Source: Alphaproteobacteria bacterium (GTDB taxonomy: Bacteria > Pseudomonadota > Alphaproteobacteria > Caulobacterales > Parvularculaceae). From it: DNA of 64,000 nucleotides. The position numbers were made by a program, and so were the translations under genes. The notes under the pieces were generated by a model. It saw only the letters and a program-made list of their open reading frames with translations, was not told the origin of the DNA and ran no database searches. Shown in pieces: positions 43,514 through 53,288 of this stretch. Every line of letters starts with the position of its first letter. The stretch's first letter is position 1. Where the stretch lies: assembly GCA_016125425.1 (NCBI GenBank), contig WGLT01000018.1, positions 23,909 to 87,908 of the forward strand, written 5' to 3'.

Positions 43514-44644
43514 ATGTCAGTACGTCCTTGGCGAGACATTCAGCGGCGGAAATCCCGCCAGATCATGGTCGGCAATGTGCCGGTGGGCGGCGACGCGCCG
43601 ATCGCCGTCCAGACCATGACCAATACGCTCACCTCGGACGCGCAGGCGACCATCCGGCAGGTCAATGAGGCGGCTGAGGCCGGCGCCGACATCGTGCGAG
43701 TGTCCTGTCCCGATCAGGAGTCGACGGCGGCGCTGGCGGAAATTGTGAAGAATTCGCCGGTCCCGATCGTCGCCGACATCCATTTTCATTACAAGCGCGC
43801 GCTCGAGGCGGCGAAGGCGGGCGCGGCGTGCCTGAGAATCAATCCTGGCAATATCGGCTCGGAAAGCCGCGTGAAAGAAGTCGTGCAGGCGGCGAAAGAT
43901 CACGGCTGCTCGATGCGGATCGGCGTCAACGCCGGCTCGCTCGAAAAGGATCTGCTTGAAAAATACGGCGAGCCCTGCCCGGAAGCGATGGTCGAAAGCG
44001 CGCTCGATCACGCGCGCATCCTGCAAGATCACGACTTCCACGAATTCAAGATATCGGTGAAGGCTTCCGACGTCTTCCTGACGGTCGCCGCCTATCACGC
44101 GCTCGCCGAAGCGATCGACTGCCCCTTGCATCTCGGCGTCACCGAGGCGGGCGGGCTGCGCATAGGCTCGATCAAATCGGCGATCGGCCTCGGCTCGCTC
44201 TTGTGGGCGGGCATTGGCGACACGATCCGCGTCTCCCTCTCCGCCCATCCGGTCGAGGAGGTCAAGGCGGGTTTCGATATTCTCAAAGCGCTCAATCTGC
44301 GCCATCGCGGCGTCAATGTGATCTCGTGCCCTTCCTGCGCCCGGCAGGGGTTCAACGTCATCGAAACCGTCGAAACGCTCGAAAAAAGGCTCGCCCATAT
44401 CACGACCCCGATGACGCTCTCGGTGATCGGCTGCGTCGTCAACGGCCCCGGCGAAGCGCGCGAGACCGATATCGGGTTCACTGGCGGCGGCTCGGGCAAA
44501 GAGCACGGCATGGTTTATATCAACGGCGAGATCGATCACCGCATCGACAACGCCGATCTCGTCGACCATCTCGTCGAGCTTGTCGAAAAGCGCGCGGCGG
44601 AGATCCAAGAAAAGGAACGGGCGGCGGCGGTCGCGGCGGAGTAG
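43514..44644 (+). CDS. ispG: 4-hydroxy-3-methylbut-2-enyl diphosphate synthase
   Basis: IspG carries out the reductive ring opening of MEcPP in the MEP isoprenoid pathway with a 4Fe-4S cluster. The 376 residues have the usual two-domain bacterial length. The TIM barrel holds [18 protein letters not shown] and [16 protein letters not shown]; the C-terminal domain holds the cluster cysteines in [13 protein letters not shown] and the later [22 protein letters not shown] strong terminator lies 22-56 bases after its stop, so the transcript ends here. Confidence 0.96.
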   Translation: MSVRPWRDIQRRKSRQIMVGNVPVGGDAPIAVQTMTNTLTSDAQATIRQVNEAAEAGADIVRVSCPDQESTAALAEIVKNSPVPIVADIHFHYKRALEAAKAGAACLRINPGNIGSESRVKEVVQAAKDHGCSMRIGVNAGSLEKDLLEKYGEPCPEAMVESALDHARILQDHDFHEFKISVKASDVFLTVAAYHALAEAIDCPLHLGVTEAGGLRIGSIKSAIGLGSLLWAGIGDTIRVSLSAHPVEEVKAGFDILKALNLRHRGVNVISCPSCARQGFNVIETVETLEKRLAHITTPMTLSVIGCVVNGPGEARETDIGFTGGGSGKEHGMVYINGEIDHRIDNADLVDHLVELVEKRAAEIQEKERAAAVAAE

Positions 44645-44665
44645 CGTTGGCGCATTCAGAGTAAG

Positions 44666-44700
44666 GCGCGTGCGGAGGGCGGCCTCCGGCGCGTCTTTTT
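44666..44700 (+). terminator. Intrinsic terminator after ispG
   Basis: GCGCGTGCGGAGG-GCGG-CCTCCGGCGCG forms a long GC hairpin with one bulged T, followed by TCTTTTT. It begins 22 bases after the ispG stop and separates it from the next small gene. Confidence 0.8.
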
Positions 44701-44728
44701 ACATCAAGAAAGAAACAGGGAGGGTGAG

Positions 44729-45130
44729 ATGGCGTTGAAAGCGGACAGACTGTTCATATTCGCCGGGCTTTTATTCGCCGGGGCGGGGCTTTTGCTCGGC
44801 GAACAGATGGGCCGATCGGGCAATCACATGCAAATGCCGACGCATGCGCATATTATGCTGGTCGGCTGGGTGTTTCCGGCGCTATACGGCCTGATTTATC
44901 GCGCCTATCCGGCGTTGACGAAGGGCGCGTTATCCTATGTTCACTTCCTGGCGCATATGGCGGGCGCGATTTCGCTCGCGATCGGTCTTTTCTACGTCTT
45001 CGGCGGTCATCCCGAGAGCGGATTCGTCGTGCCGCTTCTTGCGGGCGGCGCCGGCCTCGTGATTCTCGGTTGGCTGCTCTTCCTCTTCCTTTTCATTTTG
45101 CGCTCCGGCAAGGACGTCAGCGCATCGTGA
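44729..45130 (+). CDS. Small four-helix membrane protein, heme-copper-oxidase-like fragment
   Basis: This 133-residue protein has four membrane helices. The second begins HMQMPTHAHIMLVGWVFPALYGLIYRAYP; the spaced His residues (THAH) and GW resemble the first His helix of CcoN/NorB-type subunit I. Free-standing proteins of this kind are common and often listed as cytochrome-c-oxidase-like. They are much shorter than a real subunit I, so oxidase activity is not expected. A heme or copper role is a guess. GGGAGG precedes the ATG. Strong terminators and gaps on both sides make it a single-gene unit. Confidence 0.75.
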   Translation: MALKADRLFIFAGLLFAGAGLLLGEQMGRSGNHMQMPTHAHIMLVGWVFPALYGLIYRAYPALTKGALSYVHFLAHMAGAISLAIGLFYVFGGHPESGFVVPLLAGGAGLVILGWLLFLFLFILRSGKDVSAS

Positions 45131-45187
45131 AGTTGTGACGGAGGGCTGATGACGCCGGAATTATCGATTACATCAGCCAGGCGGCTT

Positions 45188-45218
45188 GGGCGCGAACAGG
45201 GCGGCGCGCCCTTATTTC
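45188..45218 (+). terminator. Possible hairpin after the small membrane protein gene
   Basis: GGGCGCG (45188-45194) pairs with CGCGCCC (45205-45211) over seven bases with a ten-base loop; TTATTTC follows. It lies in the 164-base gap before prfA and could end the preceding transcript. The T tract is weak. Confidence 0.35.
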
Positions 45219-45294
45219 GGGTCGACATCGCCGCCGCGGCGGACCAATCGGCCCCCGGCGTCGTCGGCGCCCGGGCGAGACAGGAAAAGGCAAA

Positions 45295-46368
45295 TTGATT
45301 CCGCAGGAAAAACTCGACGCGCTGATCGCAAAATTCGAGAAAATCGAAGCGCAAATGTCGGTCGCGACCAAAGCGGACGAAATCGTCCGCCTGTCGAAAG
45401 AACATGGCGAACTCAAGCCTGTCGTCGAAAAAGCGCGCGAGCTCTCGGACGTCAGAAAACAGCTTTCCGATCTCAAGGAGCTGTCGGCGAGCGACGACAA
45501 AGACATGGCCGCTATGGCCTATGAGGAATTGCAGGAGCTTAAAGAGAAGGCGCCGCAGATCGAGCATGACCTGCAGGTGATGCTTCTGCCCAAGGACAAA
45601 GCCGACGACTCCTCCGTCATTCTCGAAGTCAGGGCCGGAACCGGCGGCGATGAGGCGGCGATCTTCGCCGGCGATCTTTTCCGGATGTATCAGCGCTACG
45701 CGCAGTTGCAGGGCTGGAAGGTTGAGATCCTGTCCGCCTCAGAAGCGGAGATGGGCGGTTATAAGGAAATTCAGGCGAATATTTCCGGCGATGGCGTCTA
45801 CGCTAAACTGAAATTCGAATCCGGCGTTCACCGCGTGCAGCGCGTGCCGGAGACGGAGACGCAGGGGCGCGTTCACACCTCGGCGGCGACAGTCGCCGTT
45901 TTGCCCGAGCCCGAAGAAGTCGACATCGAGATCAAGGAATCGGATTTGCGCATTGACGTATTCCGCTCCTCCGGGCCGGGCGGGCAGTCCGTCAACACGA
46001 CCGATTCCGCAGTCAGGATCACGCATATCCCGACCGGGGTCGTCGTCAGCCAGCAGGACGAGAAGTCGCAGCACAAGAATCGCGCGAAGGCGATGAAGAT
46101 CCTCCGTGCGCGGCTTTATGAGGCTGAGCGCATGCGGGCCGACGCTGAACGCGCAGCGGCGAGAAAAGGCATGGTCGGCACGGGCGACCGTTCCGAACGC
46201 ATCCGCACGTATAATTTCCCGCAAAGCCGCGTCACCGATCACCGCATCAATCTGACCCTCTATAATCTCGACGAAATCATACGCGGCGACGGCCTCGATA
46301 CGATCGTCGAGGCGTTGATCACGCAGGACCGCGCCGACCGCCTCGCCGAAATGCAGGCCGAGGCGTGA
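45295..46368 (+). CDS. prfA: Peptide chain release factor 1
   Basis: RF1 reads UAA and UAG. The 357 residues fit the family. The catalytic GGQ is in [19 protein letters not shown], and the preceding [18 protein letters not shown] block is typical of RF1. The start is a TTG ([16 protein letters not shown]) with AGGAAAAGG five to ten bases upstream; no ATG is possible without losing the conserved N-terminal helix. PrmC, which methylates this GGQ glutamine, is encoded 19 bases downstream. Confidence 0.95.
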   Translation: MIPQEKLDALIAKFEKIEAQMSVATKADEIVRLSKEHGELKPVVEKARELSDVRKQLSDLKELSASDDKDMAAMAYEELQELKEKAPQIEHDLQVMLLPKDKADDSSVILEVRAGTGGDEAAIFAGDLFRMYQRYAQLQGWKVEILSASEAEMGGYKEIQANISGDGVYAKLKFESGVHRVQRVPETETQGRVHTSAATVAVLPEPEEVDIEIKESDLRIDVFRSSGPGGQSVNTTDSAVRITHIPTGVVVSQQDEKSQHKNRAKAMKILRARLYEAERMRADAERAAARKGMVGTGDRSERIRTYNFPQSRVTDHRINLTLYNLDEIIRGDGLDTIVEALITQDRADRLAEMQAEA

Positions 46369-46387
46369 GCCGCGTCCAAAGGCTTTC

Positions 46388-47245
46388 GTGCTGACGCTTG
46401 ACGCATATCTGCGCGCCGCCGCGGCGAAGCTTTCCAATTCGCAAACGCCGCTGCTCGATGCGCGCGTGCTCGTCAGGCGCGCGCTTGGGCTCGATGACGC
46501 CGGGATGATTCTCGCGGGCGGCAAAATTCTGGCTGCGGAGGAAATTGACGCAATCGATGCGCTCATCGCGCGGCGCATCGGCGGCGAATCAGTCGCGCAC
46601 ATTGTCGGCGAAAAGGAATTCTACGGACTTTCTTTCAAAGTCGCGCCGGGGCTTCTGGTCCCGCGGCCGGACTCCGAAACGCTGATCGACGCCGTTCGCA
46701 AGCGCCGCCCGGCCGACGCGCCGTTGCGCGTCCTCGATCTCGGAACCGGGACGGGCTGTCTGCTGCTCACGCTCTTGCACGTCTTTCCGCGAGCGAGCGG
46801 GATCGGGGTCGACATCAATCCGGCCGCCATCCGGACCGCGAAAGAGAACGCTATCAGGCTGGGCCAGGAAGGACGCGTCGCGTTTCTCGTCGGCGACTGG
46901 GCTGGGGGACTTGAAGGCCGATTCGACGTCATCGTCTCCAACCCCCCCTATATCGAGGCGGCCGACCTTGCGGCTCTGCCGACCGAGATTCGCGAATTCG
47001 AAGACCGTCGGGCGCTCATCGGCGGCGCAGACGGGCTTGAGGCCTATCGCGCGATCCTCGCTGTGCTGCCGCGGCTGCTTTCGGCCGGCGGATTAACGGT
47101 TTTTGAACTCGGAAAAGGACAGGTTGACGCAGTATCGGGACTCGCCGTGAAAGTCCGCCCCGACGCGGCTATATTCATCGAGCGGGACTTGGAAGGGCGC
47201 GAGCGCGTCATCGGGCTCGAATTCAAGGCGCAAAAAAGGGATTGA
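46388..47245 (+). CDS. prmC: Release factor glutamine N5-methyltransferase
   Basis: PrmC methylates the GGQ glutamine of release factors. The 285-residue protein has the helical N-terminal substrate domain (LLDARVLVRRALG, EFYGLSFKVAPGLLVPRPDSE) and the SAM fold with LDLGTGTGCLLLTLL. The catalytic NPPY is in IVSNPPYIEAADLAALP. It starts with GTG. The pairing with prfA directly upstream is conserved in alphaproteobacteria. Confidence 0.95.
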   Translation: MLTLDAYLRAAAAKLSNSQTPLLDARVLVRRALGLDDAGMILAGGKILAAEEIDAIDALIARRIGGESVAHIVGEKEFYGLSFKVAPGLLVPRPDSETLIDAVRKRRPADAPLRVLDLGTGTGCLLLTLLHVFPRASGIGVDINPAAIRTAKENAIRLGQEGRVAFLVGDWAGGLEGRFDVIVSNPPYIEAADLAALPTEIREFEDRRALIGGADGLEAYRAILAVLPRLLSAGGLTVFELGKGQVDAVSGLAVKVRPDAAIFIERDLEGRERVIGLEFKAQKRD

Positions 47246-47546
47246 ATTGCGGGTCGCCCCCGCTATCATGGCGGCCAAGGCGGGCGAAAGCGCTGACGAC
47301 GCCGGAGAGAACTGAGGTCGTTTCGCGTCGCTGTCTTACTCCAAGAAGGCCATTTTCGTCCGTCGCAGAATCACTGCGAGGCGGATAATCCGAGAGCGCA
47401 GCAGGCCTTGCTGGATGTCGTTGCAGGACATGGATCTCGGAAATGAGGCGCCGCCGGCCATTCCGACGGGCGGCGTGAGCGCGGGCGAAGGCCCTCGCTC
47501 GAAGGGGATGCAGCAAAGACGCTGAGCGGAACACAGGGTATTTTTT
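47246..47546. other. 301-base gap before the DUF4167 gene, no gene seen
   Basis: No frame here has coding character on either strand. The stretch has the same base composition as its surroundings until close to 47540, where a run of six T directly precedes the DUF4167 ATG. It may hold a promoter and a long 5' leader for DUF4167, or a terminator for prmC. I see no strong hairpin with a T run. Confidence 0.5.
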
Positions 47547-48092
47547 ATGAAGCGTGGGCGAAACCAACGCCGCCGCCAGGGCATAAACATTAATCGCGCT
47601 CTGGATTCCAACGGGCCGGATGTCCGCATCAGAGGCACGGCCAACCAGATCTACGACAAATATCTTGCGCTCGCCCGGGACGCTTCGTCTTCGGGAGACC
47701 GGGTGAAGGCTGAAAATTATCTTCAGCACGCTGAACACTATTTTCGGATGATTCGGGCGATGCAGCCTGCTCAGACGCCGCCTTCGGACGGCGTCGATGT
47801 CGAGGGCGAGCAGCCTTCAATCGACGGCGATCGCCAGCCGCGCCGCGAAAACGGCGGTGCGGGCGAGACGCGCCCGGCCGCCGCCGACGGCGAGACGGAA
47901 GGCGCGGGCGAGAGCGAAGACCGCCGCTCCAATGGCGCGGGCGAAACCCGCGCCTCGGAAAATGGCGATGCCGCCGAGCCCCGTCGCGGCCGCCGCCGCC
48001 GGCCGCGGCGCGATCCCCAGCAGCCTCGGGAGGCTTCGTCTGAAGACGACGGCTCCGATGAAACCGAGGGCGCCGAAGCTGCGGCCCAATAA
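47547..48092 (+). CDS. DUF4167 domain protein
   Basis: The 181-residue protein starts with a very basic stretch (MKRGRNQRRRQGININRAL) and the conserved DUF4167 region to about residue 75 (SNGPDVRIRGTANQIYDKYL, LQHAEHYFRMIRAM). The rest is low-complexity, first acidic and then Arg-rich, as is common in this family. The basic N-terminus suggests RNA or DNA binding, but no function is known. It is found next to prmC in many alphaproteobacteria. TATTTTTT lies just before the ATG in place of a good ribosome site. Confidence 0.88.
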   Translation: MKRGRNQRRRQGININRALDSNGPDVRIRGTANQIYDKYLALARDASSSGDRVKAENYLQHAEHYFRMIRAMQPAQTPPSDGVDVEGEQPSIDGDRQPRRENGGAGETRPAAADGETEGAGESEDRRSNGAGETRASENGDAAEPRRGRRRRPRRDPQQPREASSEDDGSDETEGAEAAAQ

Positions 48093-48268
48093 GCCGAGCG
48101 GCTGATCCGGCGCGCCGCCGGTCAGCGGCGTCGCTTGCCTTTCAAGCGAGCGTGATTGCTCCGCGTCATCGGCGCGCAGGCCGGCGGCGCCGCGCAAGGT
48201 CCGTCCTATATCGGCGTCGGGGCGGGCGACGCCTCAGTCGTCCGCTGTTGTTAGAGTGGAGGATCGAA

Positions 48269-48679
48269 ATGTTCCCGAAAATCGCAATCGCCGCCGCTGC
48301 GCTCTCGATCATGCCGTTGGGCCCGTCTGCGCAGGCGACGACGCCGGCGCCGGCAATGTCCGCAAAGCCGCACAGGGCTTGGATTGACGCCCACAACAAG
48401 CTTTTCGGATCGATGGACGCGAATGGCGACGGCTATTTGTCGGAAAGCGAATATGTCTCTTTCCTGACGAAGATGGCCAATATCAGCCCTGCGGAGGCGC
48501 GCCGGCAGTTTCTGTCGCTTGCCGGCCCCGATCATCGCATGACGCTGGCCGAATTGTCGGGCCAGGCGCCCGGCGCAGCCAACGCCGCGCAGGCACGGTC
48601 TTTCAAGCGGGTCGAGGCGAATGAGGCTCGGCCCAAACCGCGCTTCGCCGAGGGCGGGCCCGCCTCCAAGGCCCGGTGA
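48269..48679 (+). CDS. Secreted EF-hand protein
   Basis: The 136-residue protein has a signal peptide (MFPKIAIAAAALSIMPLGPSAQA). One clear EF-hand loop follows with DANGDGYLSESE as Ca2+ ligands, and a second, degenerate one has AGPDHRMTLAE. The C-terminus is basic and unstructured. GGAGGATCGAA precedes the ATG at 48269; the longer frame from 48152 is Arg-rich noise. It is probably a periplasmic Ca2+-binding protein with unknown task. It is followed by a strong terminator. Confidence 0.8.
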   Translation: MFPKIAIAAAALSIMPLGPSAQATTPAPAMSAKPHRAWIDAHNKLFGSMDANGDGYLSESEYVSFLTKMANISPAEARRQFLSLAGPDHRMTLAELSGQAPGAANAAQARSFKRVEANEARPKPRFAEGGPASKAR

Positions 48680-48797
48680 CGTCGGCCCGCCTTCCGCGCG
48701 GCGCATTTAACGAATGTTAAGAGGCGCGCCGGGTCCGGGCGGCGTAAAGTGCTCTTGAAAGCGTCAACAAGCCTGTCTCCTACGGGATTGTTTGAGT

Positions 48798-48831
48798 GGC
48801 CCGGCTGATCCCCCTCAGGCCGGGCCTTTTC
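48798..48831 (+). terminator. Intrinsic terminator upstream of clpB
   Basis: GGCCCGGC (48798-48805) pairs perfectly with GCCGGGCC (48819-48826) around a 13-base loop, followed by TTTTCT. It lies 118 bases after the EF-hand gene stop, a rather long distance, and may end that transcript or a small RNA that starts in between. Confidence 0.75.
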
Positions 48832-48889
48832 TATGACTGCGGGCTTTTGACTCTCCTCAATGACCGCCTGAATTATCGCCCGATAACGG

Positions 48890-48921
48890 CTTGTTCGGGA
48901 AAGGCGCGACCCTATCTAAAG
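48890..48921 (+). promoter_or_regulatory. Sigma-32-type heat-shock promoter of clpB
   Basis: CTTG at 48890-48893, a 17-base spacer, then CCTATCTAAAG at 48911-48921. This fits the alphaproteobacterial sigma-32 form CTTG-N17/18-CYTATNTNNG nearly perfectly. It lies about 65 bases before the clpB ATG, and clpB is a classic member of that regulon. Confidence 0.75.
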
Positions 48922-48985
48922 GGCGCGGGCGCGCCGCCGATACGGGGCGCGCTCTCCTGCTGACGCTCCCGGGAGGTCAAAGAGC

Positions 48986-51631
48986 ATGCAATTCGAAAAC
49001 TACACGGACCGCGCCAAGGGATTCATCCAGGCTGCGCAAGGGATCGCCCTGCGCGAAAATCATCAGCAATTCACGCCGGAGCATGTGCTGAAGGCCCTGC
49101 TCGACGATTCGGAGGGTTTGGCGGCGAACCTCATTCGCGCCGCCGGCGGCAAGCCGGAAAAAGCCTTTCAGGATGTCGAAGCGGCGCTTGAGAAAATGCC
49201 GCGGGTCGAGGGCGGATCCGGCCAGCTTTACATGGCGCCGGCGACCGCCAAGGTGTTTGCGAGCGCCGAAGAGCTCGCCAGGAAAGCCAAGGACAAGTTC
49301 GTCACCGCAGAGCGCCTTCTGACGGCGCTCGCTGTGGAAGCGAGCGCGACTTCCTCGAAAATCTTGAAGGATGCGGGCGTTACAGCGGCCAAGCTCAATG
49401 AAGCGATCAATGATTTAAGAAAAGGCCGCACGGCGGACACCGCCTCCGCCGAACAAGGCTATGACGCGCTGAAGCGTTACGCGCGCAACCTGACGGAAGC
49501 GGCGCGCGAAGGAAAGCTCGATCCCGTGATCGGGCGCGACGAGGAAATCCGCCGCACCATGCAGGTGCTTTCGCGACGCACGAAGAACAATCCCGTTCTC
49601 ATTGGCGAGCCCGGCGTCGGCAAAACCGCGATCGTGGAAGGCTTGGCGCTGAGGATTGTCAATGGCGACGTGCCGGAGAGCCTAAAAGAAAAGCGCCTTC
49701 TCGCGCTCGACATGGGCTCGCTGATCGCCGGCGCGAAATATCGCGGCGAATTCGAAGAACGGTTGAAGGCGGTTTTATCCGAAGTCACCGCGGCGGGCGG
49801 CGAAATCATTCTCTTCATCGATGAGATGCACACCCTGGTCGGCGCTGGTAAATCGGAAGGCGCGATGGACGCATCCAATCTTTTAAAACCTGCGCTCGCG
49901 CGCGGCGAACTTCACTGTATCGGCGCGACTACGCTCGACGAATACAGGAAATATGTCGAAAAAGACGCCGCGCTCGCCCGCCGCTTCCAGGCGGTGTTCG
50001 TTGACGAACCGACGGTCGAAGACACGATCTCAATCCTGCGCGGCCTGAAGGAAAAATACGAGCTCCATCACGGCGTCAGGATTTCCGACAGCGCGATTGT
50101 TGCGGCGGCGACTTTGTCGCACCGCTACATCACAGACCGATTCCTTCCCGATAAGGCGATCGACCTTGTCGATGAGGCGGCTTCGCGCCTTCGCATGGAA
50201 ATCGATTCCAAACCGGAAGAACTCGACGAACTGGACCGCAAGATCATCCAGATGAAGATCGAGCGCGAAGCGCTGAAGAAAGAAAGCGACGCGGCGTCCC
50301 AGGACCGGCTTCACAAGCTCGAATCCGAACTCGCCGATCTTGAAGAACGATCAAACGAACTCACCGCGCGCTGGCGCGCCGAAAAAGATCGGCTCGCCTC
50401 GTCGACAAAGATCAAGGAAGAGCTCGATCAGGCTCGTCAGGCGCTCGCCGACGCCGAACGGCGCGGCGATCTCGCCCGCGCTTCTGAATTGAAATACGGA
50501 CGCATTCCGGAACTCGAGAAAGAGCTCGCCAAGGCCGACGCAAAAGAGGACCGCGACGAACTCGTTCAGGAAGTCGTCAACGCTGAAAACATCGCGGCCG
50601 TGGTTTCGCGATGGACGGGCGTTCCCGTCGACAAGATGCTAGAAGGCGAGCGCGCCAAGCTCCTACGCATGGAGGATGTCCTCGGCGATCGCGTTGTCGG
50701 CCAACGCGAAGCGGTCGAGGCGGTATCAGCCGCCGTGCGTCGGGCGCGCGCCGGATTGCAGGACCCGAACCGACCGATGGGCTCCTTTCTTTTTCTGGGG
50801 CCGACCGGCGTCGGTAAGACAGAATTGACCAAGGCGCTCGCTGAATTCCTGTTCGACGACGACAGCGCGATTGCGCGCATCGATATGTCGGAATTCATGG
50901 AGAAGCACTCCGTCGCGCGATTGATCGGCGCGCCGCCGGGCTATGTCGGCTATGAGGAGGGCGGCGTCCTCACAGAAACAGTACGGCGCCGGCCCTATCA
51001 GGTCGTCCTCTTCGATGAGGTTGAAAAGGCGCACCCGGACGTTTTCAACGTGTTGTTGCAGGTGCTCGACGACGGACGCCTGACCGACGGGCAGGGCCGC
51101 ACGGTCGACTTCAAGAACACCCTCATCATCCTGACGTCGAATCTGGGGGCGGAATATCTCGCCGCCCAGCCGGAAGGCCAGGATTCCGAGGCGGTGCGCC
51201 CGCAAGTGATGGAGGCGGTGCGCCAGCGCTTCCGACCTGAATTTTTGAACCGTCTCGACGAGATTATCCTGTTCCATCGTCTTACGCGGGCGAATATGGA
51301 CAAGATTGTCGATATTCAGATCGCGCGTCTTGAGCGGCTGCTCGAAGGTCGCAAGATTACCATCCGGCTCGATGAAAAAGCCCGCCGTTGGCTGGGCGAT
51401 GCCGGTTATGATCCCGTCTATGGAGCGCGGCCCCTGAAGCGCGTGATCCAGCGGAATCTGCAAGACCCGCTCGCCGAGATGATCCTCGCAGGCGAGGTCG
51501 TTGACGGATCCACGCTCGAGATTTCCGCTGACGCGGACGGGCTGACTATCGGCGGCAAGCATGCGCCGAAACGCGGCGCAGTCTATCTCTCACGCGAAGC
51601 GGCGCCGCCGCCGGGCGCGATGCTGAACTAG
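48986..51631 (+). CDS. clpB: ATP-dependent disaggregase ClpB
   Basis: ClpB is the Hsp100 hexamer that rescues aggregated proteins with DnaK. The 881 residues carry all parts. The N-domain (about 1-145) is a Clp-N repeat pair. NBD1 has Walker [14 protein letters not shown]. The coiled-coil M-domain lies at about 410-530 (rich in Glu/Lys with [17 protein letters not shown]). NBD2 has Walker [14 protein letters not shown] and sensor motifs, ending with [18 protein letters not shown]. The M-domain rules out ClpA and ClpC. GGGAGG precedes the ATG. A heat-shock-type promoter lies upstream. Confidence 0.97.
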   Translation: MQFENYTDRAKGFIQAAQGIALRENHQQFTPEHVLKALLDDSEGLAANLIRAAGGKPEKAFQDVEAALEKMPRVEGGSGQLYMAPATAKVFASAEELARKAKDKFVTAERLLTALAVEASATSSKILKDAGVTAAKLNEAINDLRKGRTADTASAEQGYDALKRYARNLTEAAREGKLDPVIGRDEEIRRTMQVLSRRTKNNPVLIGEPGVGKTAIVEGLALRIVNGDVPESLKEKRLLALDMGSLIAGAKYRGEFEERLKAVLSEVTAAGGEIILFIDEMHTLVGAGKSEGAMDASNLLKPALARGELHCIGATTLDEYRKYVEKDAALARRFQAVFVDEPTVEDTISILRGLKEKYELHHGVRISDSAIVAAATLSHRYITDRFLPDKAIDLVDEAASRLRMEIDSKPEELDELDRKIIQMKIEREALKKESDAASQDRLHKLESELADLEERSNELTARWRAEKDRLASSTKIKEELDQARQALADAERRGDLARASELKYGRIPELEKELAKADAKEDRDELVQEVVNAENIAAVVSRWTGVPVDKMLEGERAKLLRMEDVLGDRVVGQREAVEAVSAAVRRARAGLQDPNRPMGSFLFLGPTGVGKTELTKALAEFLFDDDSAIARIDMSEFMEKHSVARLIGAPPGYVGYEEGGVLTETVRRRPYQVVLFDEVEKAHPDVFNVLLQVLDDGRLTDGQGRTVDFKNTLIILTSNLGAEYLAAQPEGQDSEAVRPQVMEAVRQRFRPEFLNRLDEIILFHRLTRANMDKIVDIQIARLERLLEGRKITIRLDEKARRWLGDAGYDPVYGARPLKRVIQRNLQDPLAEMILAGEVVDGSTLEISADADGLTIGGKHAPKRGAVYLSREAAPPPGAMLN

Positions 51632-51641
51632 GGAGACGCGG

Positions 51642-51848
51642 ATGGCGGAGGAAAAGCGCTGGACGCCCGATGCGGAAGAAGCGCTGAAGGCGCTCATCCG
51701 CCAGACAATCGCTGAGGCGGGATCGACAGATCCCGCCGAACTTCCCCATCGCGTAAAGCAACGCCTCAAAGGCCGCGCAACCGGCGATCTCGACGTCGAG
51801 GCTTATGTCAAACAAGTGCTGAAAGAGCGCGGGCGAAACCGGCGCTAA
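51642..51848 (+). CDS. Small conserved protein of unknown function (68 aa)
   Basis: I do not recognise the family. The protein is soluble and charged, with two or three helices (WTPDAEEALKALIRQTIAEAG, PAELPHRVKQRLKG, DVEAYVKQVLKERG). It has no Cys and no membrane segment. It starts 10 bases after clpB with a GGAG-like site, so it is co-transcribed with the disaggregase and may be heat induced. It converges with hutF, whose stop is four bases further on. Confidence 0.75.
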   Translation: MAEEKRWTPDAEEALKALIRQTIAEAGSTDPAELPHRVKQRLKGRATGDLDVEAYVKQVLKERGRNRR

Positions 51849-51852
51849 GCGG

Positions 51853-53244
51853 CTAGCCGAGCCTGTCCTTCAGTTTCGCCGCGACTTTTTTAAACCGCGC
51901 TCTGATTTCATCGCGTTTTTGATGCCGCCCGTCTTTGACGATATGCCGGCCCGCCGACCAGAGGTCGCAAACGCCAACATCGTCGCCCGCGAAAATCCAT
52001 GAATCGAGCAGTCTGTCGCTTTTTTCTCCAATCACATCGAAAGCCGATGGAGCGACGGCGACAAGATCGGCCCAGCACTCCTTTTCTATACGGCCCGACT
52101 TCCGTCCAAGAGCCGCTCCGCCGCCTTCAAGCGCTTTTTCGTATAGCGATCTGCCCGTGGATTTGTCGGCGTCGGCGAGGATATTTCGTTTTCGCAGGTG
52201 CAGGCGCTGGGCGTATTCGAGCATTCGAAGTTCGTCCGAAAGCGCGATCTTCACATTGGAGTCCGTGCCGACGCCGAAGCGCCCGCCGGCGTGGAAATAG
52301 GCGTCGCCATTGAAAATCCCGTCGCCGAGATTGGCTTCCGTGACCGGACAGAGCCCGGCGACAGCGCCTGCGCGCGCGAGAGATTTCGTCTCGGCTTCCG
52401 TCATATGCGTCGCATGAACGAGACACCAATTCTCGCCGACGGGCACATTGTCGAGCAGCCATTCCACGGGGCGCGCGCCGAGCCATTGGCGCACATCTTC
52501 GATTTCTTTTTCCTGCTCGGCGGCGTGAATGTGAAAGACTTCGCCCTCGCCGATAAAGGCAAGAGCGGCGATGTCGTCGGGCGCGATTGCGCGGAGCGAA
52601 TGAAACGCCGTTCCGACTGAGAAGTCAGACGGCGCGCTTTTCATCATGGATGTGATCGCAGCGCGCAGCTGTTCGTAGCTTTCGAGCGTCGAACCGAACC
52701 GCTTCTGCGCGTCGGACAGCGGCGCTTGTCCCGCCCCGCCATAGGCGTAATAGACTGGCAACAAAGCGAGGCCGAGACCGGTCTCGTTCGCCGCCGCCGC
52801 GATGCGCGCCGACATTTCGGCGAGATTGTCATAGGGCGTTCCGTCAGGCTGGTGATGGAGATAGTGGAATTCCGCAACGGCCGCGTAGCCGGCTTCAGCC
52901 ATCTCCATGAACGCCAGCGCGGCGACCGCTCGACATTCTTCCGGCGTCAGGCTCGAGGCGACGCGATACATCACCTCCCGCCATGTCCAGAAGCTGTCGC
53001 TCTCGCTCGTTCGATACTCGGAAAGCCCCGCCATTACGCGCTGAAAGGCGTGCGAATGAAGATTGCTGACCGCCGGAAGCAGTGTCTTGCCGGGGGCGAG
53101 CTTCTCGTCGCCGGCCTGCGGCGCGGCGTTTTCCTGGACTTCCGCGATGCGCCCGTCCGCGCCGATCGCGACGCGCACGTCGCGAGCCCAGCCTGCGGGC
53201 AAAAGCGCCTCTTCCGCAAAGAGCGTCTTCGCCTGTAAAGACAT
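51853..53244 (-). CDS. hutF: Formimidoylglutamate deiminase
   Basis: HutF converts N-formimino-L-glutamate to N-formyl-L-glutamate in the five-step histidine degradation route. It is a 463-residue amidohydrolase with metal ligands in SNLHSHAFQRVMAG and HIHAAEQEKEIEDV, then HATHMTEAE and the late Asp in FGVGTDSNVKIAL. HutG, which would cut the product, is divergent at 45 bases, so the pair completes the last two steps. hutH, hutU and hutI are not in the window. Confidence 0.93.
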   Translation of the reverse strand: MSLQAKTLFAEEALLPAGWARDVRVAIGADGRIAEVQENAAPQAGDEKLAPGKTLLPAVSNLHSHAFQRVMAGLSEYRTSESDSFWTWREVMYRVASSLTPEECRAVAALAFMEMAEAGYAAVAEFHYLHHQPDGTPYDNLAEMSARIAAAANETGLGLALLPVYYAYGGAGQAPLSDAQKRFGSTLESYEQLRAAITSMMKSAPSDFSVGTAFHSLRAIAPDDIAALAFIGEGEVFHIHAAEQEKEIEDVRQWLGARPVEWLLDNVPVGENWCLVHATHMTEAETKSLARAGAVAGLCPVTEANLGDGIFNGDAYFHAGGRFGVGTDSNVKIALSDELRMLEYAQRLHLRKRNILADADKSTGRSLYEKALEGGGAALGRKSGRIEKECWADLVAVAPSAFDVIGEKSDRLLDSWIFAGDDVGVCDLWSAGRHIVKDGRHQKRDEIRARFKKVAAKLKDRLG

Positions 53245-53288
53245 CGTTCGTGGTCCTGAAATCTGACGGACAGGAAGAAGAGGCTGAT

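Noticed and set aside
48706..48721. TTAA-CGAATG-TTAA as a CtrA site
   Set aside because: The spacer is six bases, not seven, and the site is not in promoter range of a cell-cycle gene.
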